Below are positions 56,101 to 64,000 of a stretch of 64,000 bases of DNA, piece after piece. The notes under the pieces are model-generated. The model made no database searches and had not been told where the DNA came from. It was given only the letters and a program-made list of their open reading frames with translations. How positions within the stretch are numbered: the first letter of the stretch is position 1; the number at the start of each line of letters is the position of its first letter. This DNA is from Apostichopus japonicus (lineage: Eukaryota > Echinodermata > Holothuroidea > Aspidochirotida > Stichopodidae), in assembly GCF_037975245.1 (NCBI RefSeq), contig NC_092578.1, positions 13,934,321 through 13,998,320 of the forward strand. The letters run 5' to 3'. Position numbers and translations under genes: made by a program.

Positions 56101-59100
56101 GTCACCTAAAATGTCAAATAAAGTGCAGAAAGACACAGAATGATACAACCAGTGGCAGAGCTAGGGGTTTTGGTCAAGGGGGGCGCGAATGGTCTGTAGA
56201 TGCGCTTTTGACGCTATCTAAGCGGAGCGCCACCACAGGTTGGCGCAGAGCGTACAGAAATTTTTGAGTAAACATACTTCCTAGATCGCCGGAAATGACC
56301 CTTTCCTGGCCTTGCCAATTTGCAGATAAACGAAGAATAAATAGGTGTCATCGCCAACAAAATGTGACAAATGTTAATAGGTAGATGAGAGAGCAATAAA
56401 AAAGTAAATAATCGCGAATAAGTAAAAAGTGGTAAAATGCTGAAAAGGGCGCCAGCAGTCCATTTGAGTCCGTCAGGGAGGGGGGGGGGGCATCTGCCCC
56501 CCTGACTGTATGGACGCTCCACCACTGGATACAACCAAATATGAATGACTGAGTGTAATAATGGGATTGTATTCTCTATTGTTCTCCCAATTTTGAAGAA
56601 CGATTTATCAAAAGAGTTTAAATTAGAAAAACTAAGAGGCTTAGTAATTCCTTGCCACATTTACATTACTGTGTGAGAATCACATTTACTGTAAACTGTG
56701 CACAGACAGTTCAGTAAGGAGGATCCACATATTCAAAGTGTCAAGTTCATCCAACAAGTTTTTTGTTTACAGTTTACAGACTTTGATCTCTCTTGGCATC
56801 AAGTGACCGCTTTGGAAAACAGTATAAATAATGTTCTGAATAAGGTGGATCCACATACCACGTAGTATGAAGTAAACCCAAATCTTTCACTTTTGGAGTT
56901 ATGTTAAAAATGTTTTCAGAATTTGACCTCTGGTGACCTAAAATGACCTTTGACCACTGCAGAAAATAATGTGGTTTTTGTACTGAATTAGGTGGATCCA
57001 CATACCAAGTATGGTGTAAATTCAAGCTTTAACTTTTGTATTAAAGAGTTAACAACCAAAGCATCACAAACATACACCAATGCAATCATCAAAAAGATTT
57101 CTTTGTCTTATTCCGTGAGCAAAGAATAAAAATCCTTAACATACCTCAGGCAAAGAAACGTTCAAGACAATAATCATTTCTAGAAGCTTTGCCACTGTCA
57201 CCAGATCATCCCTGTCTAGATCATCCGTTTTGGTGACATCAGCCAGGTCACGTGACACGGTTGTCACATTATCGTTAGTCACAGGGTTATCGTCGAGATA
57301 CTACAGGGTATAATTATAAAAGAGGACGAGGCAGAAACTGGTCACTTCATTTAGAATATTAATCGAGTAATTTACAAAGCTTACTCAACCTCATTGGATT
57401 GTTGTCATGCAGACAGTAGTATCTGAAATCATATTCCATTTAAAACCAAAAGTAGTGTTGGTTAATCCAATATGGATGTTCTACGTTAAAAGTTGTCACA
57501 GTGACACACAGCAAACTTATAATACACACTCTTTTAAATATGTATAGGCCTATACAGATCAGTTGGTCTCATCGTATTCACACAATTGGCTTCCAGAAAG
57601 GTAACAAGATACTTTACAATTTTAGGAGCATCTGGGAACTTTGTCTAGCTTCGACACCCTGCTCTGATCTTGCCCATGGGCTTGCAAAGGAGCCCTTGAG
57701 TGGACTCCTGGACCCCACATTTCAGCATGTGGGGATGCATGCACACTTTATACACACACTTTGTGCCACCATAGATGGCACTTTCAACACTATACTGAAC
57801 ATTAATTGATATGAATCCTGCATCTTTAATCTCAAATCTGCATTTGCTGTAAGAAAACCATATTAAGCAAGGCGATCAAAGACATTTCCGACCAGAATGA
57901 GATTCGAACCAGCTGTGACTTCCAGGAAAACATATCCAGTGCAGCTCTCTACCTGCAACTGATTTATCCAGCCCTAATAGTAATACTTACACATTCATCA
58001 CATAAAAATATTTTGTGGACTTCTGAATGGTGTACTACCTGAACAAAGAACTAGTGGTATTCCCACTAAGTAAAAGTTGGATAACATAAGATGGAGTACC
58101 ACTGAGCTTGAACTGGTAGGGGGGTGGGGGTGGGGGTGGGGGTAGGGCATTGTGGCTCCTTTCAACTTATATTTTCTCCTCTGATTCACTCACTACTTAC
58201 ATCTGACAATACTTGGAGATTATTATCTTGATCATCAGCTTCCCTGTAACAATTGTTTATTTGTACAAGTACTTCTTCCGCCCAAACGCTGGGGTCAACA
58301 AAGTCTCCAATGCAGGCCCTGGACGCTCTTGGTGTCCCAGCTGCATGTGACGATAAATAAGTCAAAATAAATATAAAAATAAAATAAAACTGTTAGCAAA
58401 CTACCTATCCACTAAAGAGCCTTTGTAGGAGAATGTGTAAAAGTAAGTTGGCCTGACGTTTCAATCCTAGCAGGATCTTCTTCAAAGGCTAAAAGAAGGG
58501 GGGGGGGGAGGAAGGGGGAAAAAAAGGGGGAAAAAAAGTCAGCTCAACCAATCAATGTGACGGTGCATGCAATAAGAGTCACCAGCTATATTTTTCAAAA
58601 TACTTTACACCAAGCCTAGCTAGGTTTCCTAGCGTTCTTTCAAATACTGCAGTACACTGCTGTAGGGGAACAAACTGGACCCAACACTGAAACCATGCAA
58701 TGTCTACTTCCAAGTATAAAGTTAAGTCAATTTATTTCAAGGTTTACAGTTGAATACAAGCCAAGGCCTAATTCGCATCTCAACACAACTTTTACAACAG
58801 TTAAAAGCATTGAATTAGACTCGCCCCAAACTCGTGCGGCCACTGAAAAGTAGTTAACTTTCTGTTGCATGCAAGTTTTCTTCTTGTAACTACAAAATGC
58901 AGACTAATGAAACCTGATACCTTGTTATCTTTAGCTGGACCTGAGATGTCTATCGCTGTATCGTTTGCACTGTGCTGTGGGTATTGACAGCAGCTGTATG
59001 TACTGACTGTACACTAGTGTCTAATTACCGATGGTAGCAAGCTGTGTGTGTGTATTTTCTGGGATCGATGGTGGTGTCTAACACTTCTGTTACACCTCAT

Positions 59101-62100
59101 TTGAAACTAGGTCAGATTACTGGCATTAGATGTTTCTTTTTGCGCAAGTCTTCACACCCTTTCACCCCTGGTCACACACCCAACACACCCTACACACCCC
59201 ACGCACAATTTTAAACACTGTCTTCTGGCGGGGCACTACAGTGCTCCATCAACGTGTCCACTGGGGGACTTCCCATAAAGCAAGCGCAGCCTCAAACCAG
59301 TGCATGCAAATACAGTTAGAAGCTTCTTGGCAGCTAGGTCCCTATATTTCTACACTTGGGTAAAAGAGAGGCAATGAAGATAAAAGTGCTAAGGACAAAA
59401 CGATCAACACAATGATCTGGCCAGGACTTGAAGTAATGATCTGGCAAGGACTTGAAGTAATGATCTGGCCAGGACTTCAAGTAATAATCTGGCCAGGACT
59501 TGAAGTAATGATCTGGCCAGGACTTGAAATAATGATCTGGCCAGGATTTGAAGTAATGATCTGGCCAGGACCTGAAATAATGATCTGGCCAGGACTTGAA
59601 GTAATGATCTGACCAGGACTTGAAGTAATGATCTGGCCAGGACTTCAAGTAATAATCTGGCCAGGACTTGAAGTAATGATCTGGCCAGGACTTGAAATAA
59701 TGATCTGGCCAGGACTTGAAGTAATGATCTGGCCAGGACCTGAAATAATGATCTGACCAGGACTTGAAGTAATGATCTGGCCAGGACTTAAAGTAATGAT
59801 CTGACCAGGACTTCAAGTAATGATCTGGCCAGGACCTGAAATAATGATCTGGCCAGGACTTAAAGTAATGATCTGACCAGGACTTGAAGTAATGATCTGG
59901 CCAGGACTTCAAGTAATAATCTGGCCAGGACTTGAAGTAATGATCTGGCCAGGACTTGAAATAATGATCTGGCCAGGATTTGAAGTAATGATCTGGCCAG
60001 GACCTGAAATAATGATCTGGCCAGGACTTGAAGTAATGATCTGACCAGGACTTGAAGTAATGATCTGGCCAGGACTTCAAGTAATAATCTGGCCAGGACT
60101 TGAAGTAATGATCTGGCCAGGACTTGAAATAATGATCTGGCCAGGACTTGAAGTAATGATCTGGCCAGGACCTGAAATAATGATCTGGACAGGACTTGAA
60201 GTAATGATCTGGCCAGGACTTAAAGTAATGATCTGACCAGGACTTCAAGTAATGATCTGGCCAGGACCTGAAATAATGATCTGGCCAGGACTTAAAGTAA
60301 TGATCTGGCCAGGACTTGAAGTAATGATCTGGCCAGGACTTAAAGTAATGATCTGACCAGGACTTCAAGTAATGATCTGGCCAGGACTTCAAGTAATAAT
60401 CTGGCCAGGACTTGAAGTAATGATCTGGCCAGGACTTAAAGTAATGATCTGACCAGGACTTCAAGTAATGATCTGGCCAGGACTTCAAGTAATAATCTGC
60501 CCAGGACTTGAAGTAATGATCTGGCCAGGACTTGAAGTAATGATCTGGCCAGGACTTGAAGTAATGATCTGGCCAGGACTTGAAGTAATGATCTGGAAAG
60601 GACTTGAAGTAATGATCTGGCCAGGACTTGAAGTAATGATCTGGCCAGGATTTGAAGCTGCAATCCATAGACCGCAAGCCATTTAGCCATTTAACCACGA
60701 CCCCTGCTCTTATAGGAGTTTGCTCACACAATAGAAATAGATATTTTCCTTGTCCTCTTCAGACTTTGAGCTCAAGATTACATTTAATGTCGTCCTCTTG
60801 TGCGTACACTGTGTACATGAAAGCTGTGCATCATATTTGTCATGATATTTATTATTTTTCTGTTTCAGGTTCACACACCCATGTATTATACTATTGAAAG
60901 AATGTTGAGAAAAACTTTTTGGAAACAGTCAAGAACATCCATGTGTTTAGTTAAAACAATACTGTTTTCACAGCTATTGTGCCATTAACTATGTTTCGAA
61001 TGCAAATGATTTTGTCACGATTGATACTTTGCTCTCACCTTCACTAGTATAGATGGGACAAACTTCGACTGAATCGATCCTCTGAGCAATGTTAACATCA
61101 TTAAATGTCAGCTGACCAGCTAAAGTATTGTTCACAGTCTCCTTTGCACAGAAAGCTTCAAAAGGAAAGACAAACAAGAAGGAAAATTAGAACAGAAACC
61201 GGTTCTTAAACAGTCAACACATACAGACATACTGCATGAAAATACAAAAAGGCTCGCGGCACTGATTCCAGACACAAACACACATTCCTTGAAAACAAGT
61301 GGGGATAATTTCCTAGTGCTAATACCACTCTGTAATGTCATCACATATCATGCTTTAAAACACACGTACTGACAGTACAAACAGTTCCTAACCTTTATAT
61401 GATAGAAACGCAATGCATGATATTCATACTGCTCATACTGACAGTACAAGTGCTCTGAAAGCAGGACATGACAGTACAGGAAAAATAGCATCTGAAGTGG
61501 TTTTCACGATACCAGTAATTTTCTGCGCTGCAGCGAGATTTCTGGTGACACAACAGGGCGTATAGCTCAGAAAAGAGTAATACACATGGAAACCTTATCT
61601 GTTTATGTGTAGTCCACTGTTATCACCATGATGATGATGAGAATACGGAAAAACGGCGAAACAGTTTGTAAACAATAAAGAAAGCCTTACAGTAAATTTG
61701 TGGGACACAAATTGGAAGCTTTTATGAATTATATGAAAAAAAAATTGTTAATAACTTGATGATCAAGAGTAGTAATGTGGTTTTAACAAATTAGATCAAA
61801 TATCTACCAGTAATGATTGGCCATTATACAATTATATGAATTGGATATTTGGATGGTTTGGTCTGAGTGATTAAAAGTTACAATAAAATGCAAACTGTAG
61901 CTTTAGAAGAGAGTTTTATCAGTTGTTTATTTAATTGTGAATTTAATCCACCAACTGGTCAGCACATGTAAACTGGACATTGCGTTACAGAACGTTACAT
62001 AACAGAACCCAAAACCATGAAGCGAGTCTAGAAAGATTTTTTTTTCAATGGGCCCAAATATAGCACGCTGTAAATTGATAGAAGTTTTCAAAAAGTACCA

Positions 62101-63388
62101 TCCTAGAGGTCTTAATTTGCTCTCCAAATTATTCTCAGACATTTTTAAGGAACACACAAGATGACTGAATGTCCCAGTGGGTAAAATTTCATCAAAGGTT
62201 GTAGTAAAAGCAGTTCCAGAATTTTGACCAAAGATGACCATACTTGAATATCTAGCATATTTGGGGCCAATACATCATACCTTTAAGCTGACTGTGAATA
62301 ATAATGCTAAATAATAATATATGTATTTATATGGCCCATTATTACATGCATGAAAGAATATCTCAAAGGACTTTACATGGGAATATAGAAAAATCTTAAA
62401 TAAATAAGTACAAATACAAGGTATATACAGAGTGCTAAAAGGTATGAAGTATATAATCAAAGCAGAATCAGACAAACACCATTGTGCCCTCAGCGCATCA
62501 TTCGTGCACTGTGAGTAGTGCTTGCAGTTTCAGTGCTATGACCCTTTCGATAGGCATTTATATATGTATATCTGAGTACTCACATATGCTTTGAATTGTT
62601 AGGGTCTGCAAATCGGGTTCTAAACCACTTAATTCCTGACGAAGCTGCCTCATCAGAGAATCCTTTGCCGTTTGCCTCGAGCTATTACTACTTAACGTGA
62701 TTCGTGTTTCGGCAACGACGCTGCCACTTCGCAGTCTCTGAACACTAACATCGTCGAAACTTGATATTTCAGAAAAATTACTCAACCTCTCCACGTACTG
62801 CAAGTGATGAGACCAAACGATAATTATGACTATGATGCGGATAAGTATGTTGTAATTAAAGGTCTGTTTAATTACGATAACAGTTTCTTAAAATGACCTG
62901 ACACATACCCCTCTTCGTTATGGACACTTTTGACAAGTAAAGTTTTAATTTATTCTTAGAAAAACAACAACAACAAAATCAACAAAGCCCAGCTACAACT
63001 AACAGTGACAACATTTAAGCACGGACTACTAAAGGATGAATGATAATATGTTATTTCTTTAACCGATGCCTCGACATTATATTATATTTTCTTCGGTGCA
63101 CAGACATACCTTAAACTACATCTAGGAGCAGTGTAGTGTCATATATTTACGGAGCCTTGGCATATAGCCTATCAGCTATACTGAAGATGCAATCACCCAT
63201 ATAGTGGATGATATAGCATATCAAGATGAATTTGTGTTTTTGGAGCAATTTCTGAATAATAGTCGCTGCACTCACATAACTCTCAATAATGCTGCTAATG
63301 TTCATGTAGGCAAAACTGGTGGGGTCAGCTAGGTCATCGGTGTAATTCAAACCATTAAAACTCATCTCCAGAAGATAAGTGTCTCTGC
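46654..63388 (-). CDS. adhesion G-protein-coupled receptor (5' end outside window, 12 exons)
   Basis: Twelve minus-strand exons join with matching phases into 858 residues plus stop. In order they encode: a SEA-like domain (FNGLNYTDDL... and VQRLRSGSVVAETRI); a Cys-containing linker (CAKETVNNTL, VCPIYTSEAG, CIGDFVDPSVWAEEV); a long helical GAIN subdomain A; GAIN subdomain B with VPLTFVIYRTSNLF; a GPS (FWDF...DWSSEGC...CHCSHLTNFAVL) with the HL/T autoproteolysis site; and seven membrane helices ending in FLFFCLRNKDI. The Ser/Thr-rich cytoplasmic tail ends IQMIATQG. Cleavage at the GPS exposes a tethered agonist beginning TNFAVLV. SEA plus GAIN resembles the ADGRF/ADGRG6 groups, but the orthologue is not assigned. 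N-terminal exons lie beyond 64000. No lesion was seen. The exon-6 donor is the least certain border. Confidence 0.86.
47316..47527. repeat. degenerate TACGTA-rich repeat
   Basis: Units such as TACGTAATTCATTACGTATC recur six to eight times in direct and inverted sense, making a palindromic stretch in a GPCR intron. Confidence 0.7.
47660..48452. mobile_element. non-autonomous hAT element
   Basis: The ends are CAAGGGCGGCGGAAGC at 47668 and GGTTCCGCCGCCCTTG ending at 48444. The perfect 8-bp duplication is TCTATAGA on both sides. It is 777 bp long, lies in the penultimate coding intron, and has no transposase. Confidence 0.87.
48854..48917 (-). CDS. adhesion GPCR exon: TM4 end
   Basis: This 64-nt exon (GLPLVVVIVSAILKPNNYTG) has acceptor TTACTTCAG and donor AGTA|GTAAGT, phase 1 to 2. 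Confidence 0.88.
49205..49285 (+). repeat. tRNA-derived SINE fragment
   Basis: GTGGCTCAGTGGTACAGACT resembles a tRNA A-box region. AGGGTTCGAATCCTACC is a near-perfect B box about 35 bp later. The cloverleaf is not convincing as a functional tRNA, and the element's ends are unclear. Confidence 0.45.
49286..49884. other. rest of a GPCR intron
   Basis: AT-rich, with TATATAAATATA repeats near 49700-49740. No exon was seen. Confidence 0.4.
49885..50147 (-). CDS. adhesion GPCR exon: TM2-TM4
   Basis: Acceptor TCTCTTCAG, donor TGGG|GTAAAT, phase 2 to 1. It contains INLCFALLGLYLSFLIGI, CVIFGALIHYFCLASISWM and SVEATIMYLLFVKVF. Confidence 0.93.
50817..51185. mobile_element. TTAA-bounded MITE, family copy B (inverted)
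   Basis: TTAA ends lie at 50817-50820 and 51182-51185. Its sequence is the reverse complement of the family at 17507-17878, with the same AGGGTGTGAAGACTCG end. It lies in a GPCR intron. Confidence 0.78.
51505..51614 (-). CDS. adhesion GPCR exon: TM1
   Basis: Acceptor CATAACAG, donor TCAA|GTAAGC, phase 0 to 2. It encodes SIIGCVISIVALLITLIAFL, the first membrane helix. Confidence 0.9.
52206..52526. repeat. 48-bp tandem repeat, about seven units
   Basis: The unit contains AACTGTCATACTGTCCCCTT then GTAAGCTATCAACGTT. Alternating GTAAG/GTATG and CATACAATGGCG/TATTCTATGGCA variants suggest a dimeric higher-order unit of about 95 bp. Confidence 0.85.
52566..52742 (-). CDS. adhesion GPCR exon: GPS
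   Basis: Acceptor ATTTCAG, donor AGTG|GTGAGG, phase 0 to 0. It contains four Cys, two Trp and CHCSHLTNFAVL, the canonical GPS. Confidence 0.93.
52743..53658. other. GPCR intron
   Basis: There is an AT-rich simple repeat (ATTTAAAATTATT) at 53432-53515. No exon was seen. Confidence 0.45.
53659..53885 (-). CDS. adhesion GPCR exon: GAIN subdomain B
   Basis: Acceptor ACTTAAG, donor GCCA|GTGAGT, phase 1 to 0. It encodes VPLTFVIYRTSNLF and VETLIVSATIEG. An in-frame stop just upstream fixes the acceptor. Confidence 0.83.
53912..54027 (-). repeat. dispersed repeat with hammerhead-like core, copy 1
   Basis: Shared with 58386-58494. On the minus strand at 54016-53986, CTGAAGA is followed by a GATCC/GGATC hairpin with a TGCTA loop, then GAAAC. 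This matches the hammerhead core order. The expected ACGT after GAA is ACAT here. Confidence 0.5.
54645..55165. repeat. dispersed repeat of three diverged units of about 150 bp
   Basis: Each unit carries TGACCTTTGACC-type and ACACTGTRCGARNRGGAG-type motifs. It ends in AGCTCACACCAGCATGCTGG. Related text lies at 56760-57040. The family is unknown. Confidence 0.5.
55646..56105 (-). CDS. adhesion GPCR exon: GAIN subdomain A
   Basis: Acceptor CATTTTAG, entry phase 0. It encodes an acidic helical stretch of about 153 residues, typical of the GAIN N-terminal helices. The exit is placed at ATTG|GTTGGT because it gives the needed phase 1; this donor is weak. Confidence 0.75.
56142..56535. mobile_element. 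hAT MITE, copy 3 of 3
   Basis: 378 bp at 56150-56527, with ends CAGTGGCAGAGC and GCTCCACCACTG. The perfect 8-bp duplication is GATACAAC. It lies about 40 bp upstream of the GAIN-A exon's acceptor, in the intron. Confidence 0.87.
57145..57300 (-). CDS. adhesion GPCR exon: linker/GAIN start
   Basis: Acceptor CCTGTAG, donor CTGAG|GTATGT, phase 0 to 0. It encodes TKTDDLDRDDLVTVAKLLEM...LNVSLPE, joining smoothly to the next exon. Confidence 0.82.
57860..57960 (-). repeat. tRNA-like SINE fragment
   Basis: The minus strand shows GGTAGAGAGCTGCACTGG (A-box-like) and GCTGGTTCGAATCTCATTC (B box). Spacing is tRNA-like, but no complete tRNA fold or target duplication was seen. Confidence 0.4.
58201..58340 (-). 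CDS. adhesion GPCR exon: Cys/Trp linker
   Basis: Acceptor ACATGCAG, donor CAGAT|GTAAGT, phase 1 to 0. It encodes CIGDFVDPSVWAEEVLVQ and NNCYREADD, similar to the hormone-receptor-like linker of adhesion GPCRs. Confidence 0.8.
58386..58494 (-). repeat. dispersed repeat with hammerhead-like core, copy 2
   Basis: Copy of 53912-54027. On the minus strand the core reads TTTGAAGA, then GATCCTGCTAGGATT, then GAAACGTC. The ACGT palindrome is intact, but CTGA is mutated to TTGA. Confidence 0.5.
58801..59164. mobile_element. TTAA-type MITE, family copy C
   Basis: The left end is TTAA at 58801-58804; the right end has decayed to TTCA at 59161-59164. The body is homologous to 17507-17878. It lies in a GPCR intron. 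Confidence 0.72.
59410..60655. repeat. 24-bp minisatellite with 432-bp higher-order repeat
   Basis: About 52 units of TGATCTGGCCAGGACTTGAA plus GTAA. Variant units recur at an exact 432-bp (18-unit) period in the first two thirds. The 465-residue frame with repeated KSWPDHYF arises because 24 is a multiple of three. Confidence 0.95.
61039..61155 (-). CDS. adhesion GPCR exon: Cys linker
   Basis: Strong acceptor CCTTTTGAAG, donor TGAAG|GTGAGA, phase 1 to 1. It encodes FCAKETVNNTLAGQLTFNDV and VCPIYTSE. Confidence 0.82.
61156..62583. other. GPCR intron
   Basis: No exon or recognisable mobile element was seen. There is a short direct duplication of CATACTG.CAGTACA around 61370-61460. Confidence 0.4.
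62584..62797 (-). CDS. adhesion GPCR exon: SEA domain, second part
   Basis: Acceptor CTTGCAG, donor CATAT|GTGAGT, phase 0 to 1. It encodes SFDDVSVQRLRSGSVVAETR, the SEA-domain signature strand. Confidence 0.85.
62798..63275. other. GPCR intron within the SEA domain
   Basis: AT-rich. Nothing was recognised. Confidence 0.4.
63276..63388 (-). CDS. adhesion GPCR exon: SEA domain, first part
   Basis: Acceptor CTGAATTAG, donor GTTAT|GTGAGT, phase 1 to 0. It encodes YLLEMSFNGLNYTDDLADP, the SEA N-terminal strand. This is the most 5' exon found. Confidence 0.83.
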
Positions 63389-64000
63389 CTAATTCAGGAA
63401 CAACAAAAAGGGATGAGATTAGTTTATACACAAGTAATGACATATATGATGTAATGAGATGATCATAATACAACTATAATACTGGTATGTATATATTACC
63501 ATGGAGATCAAGCTACTGGATGGTCGGTTATGTCACCAGAGCAAGTCTCGATATCAAATATCTTCACTCTCTGAGTCAATCAGTTATGTGTTTGAATCTG
63601 TCGTTTTAGGGATCAAGAAACCAGAAACCCAAGAGTCGTGTAAATTCCTTTAATTATTATTTTATTACTGTATTCTGATGACAAGCATGCGATCAGATCA
63701 CATGCCAAAGACTCATATGAGTCGGCAAAGGATCAGAACACTAACATCTTATCATATGACGAGTCCAAAAAAAAAAAAGGATTTGAACGTTCTTGTGATC
63801 TGATTATTTGCTTCGGTTCTGTCTCCATGGTTACTGCATAGCGATACTGCATCTTAGGACTGGAATTTTATAATGATGGCAATTTTTTTGCATAAAAAGC
63901 ATTGCTTTCATAGTATACTGTGCAGTTGAAGCTTGGCGTCTATAGCCAGTGCCATGCAATACAGTATATCTGAAGTTTTTTTTATAGGGGACAAACCCTA
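63389..64000. other. GPCR intron or upstream region reaching the window edge
   Basis: No exon was recognised. The signal peptide and any further N-terminal domains of the receptor lie beyond 64000. Confidence 0.4.

Noticed and set aside
59334-60731. 465-residue minus-strand frame of repeated KSWPDHYF
   Set aside because: The 24-bp minisatellite keeps every frame in register. Other frames are equally open, and there is no signal, splice context or domain.
1-64000. CRISPR arrays, bacterial operons or rRNA genes
   Set aside because: None was seen. The tandem arrays lack repeat-spacer structure, and gene organisation is that of an intron-rich animal genome.

Overview
The window is eukaryotic nuclear DNA. 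Every recognisable host gene is split into short exons with GT/AG borders whose reading phases agree. The gene families (a receptor tyrosine kinase, an adhesion GPCR with a GPS site, an ankyrin-repeat protein) and the mix of hAT, TTAA-type, Penelope-like and SINE-like repeats point to a marine invertebrate. An echinoderm such as a sea cucumber is my best guess; this is inferred, not proven.

Layout. (1) About 2.8-9.3 kb, minus strand: the first three coding exons found of an ankyrin-repeat gene. Its first intron holds a 4.85-kb mobile element with two convergent genes, a His-Me-finger homing-endonuclease-like protein (+) and a Mutator-like-domain transposase (-), enclosed by two 468-bp direct repeats that are identical by eye. 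(2) 9.35-12.08 kb: three nested hAT-type insertions starting about 75 bp upstream of that gene's start codon. (3) 12.1-21.1 kb: mostly non-coding, with a possible TATA promoter near 14.37 kb and a TTAA-bounded MITE. (4) 21.16-39.24 kb, plus strand: a complete receptor tyrosine kinase gene of 16 coding exons. The exon sum is 2,514 nt (837 aa), with signal peptide, FN3-like ectodomain, one membrane helix, kinase domain and tail. Its introns carry a 0.5-kb tetranucleotide array, purine and pyrimidine arrays, nested hAT elements, a TTAA MITE and a U2-snRNA-headed SINE-like insertion. (5) 39.2-46.65 kb: convergent intergenic region with a 41-bp tandem repeat in the probable kinase 3' UTR, and a 44-bp minisatellite interrupted by a nest of hAT, Penelope-like element and second hAT. 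(6) 46.65-63.39 kb, minus strand: twelve exons (858 aa, 5' end outside the window) of an adhesion GPCR with SEA, linker, GAIN/GPS and 7TM. Its introns carry hAT, TTAA, hammerhead-like and minisatellite repeats, including a 24-bp array with a 432-bp higher-order repeat.

The kinase and GPCR genes converge. The kinase and ankyrin genes are divergent. Nothing suggests that the three host genes act in one pathway. The strongest candidate for something undescribed is the endonuclease-transposase element at 4123-8975. Other items worth checking are the U2-headed insertion, the hammerhead-like motifs, and a kinase whose HRD motif reads HGD. All exon borders were read by eye from phase and splice consensus; no database search was possible.
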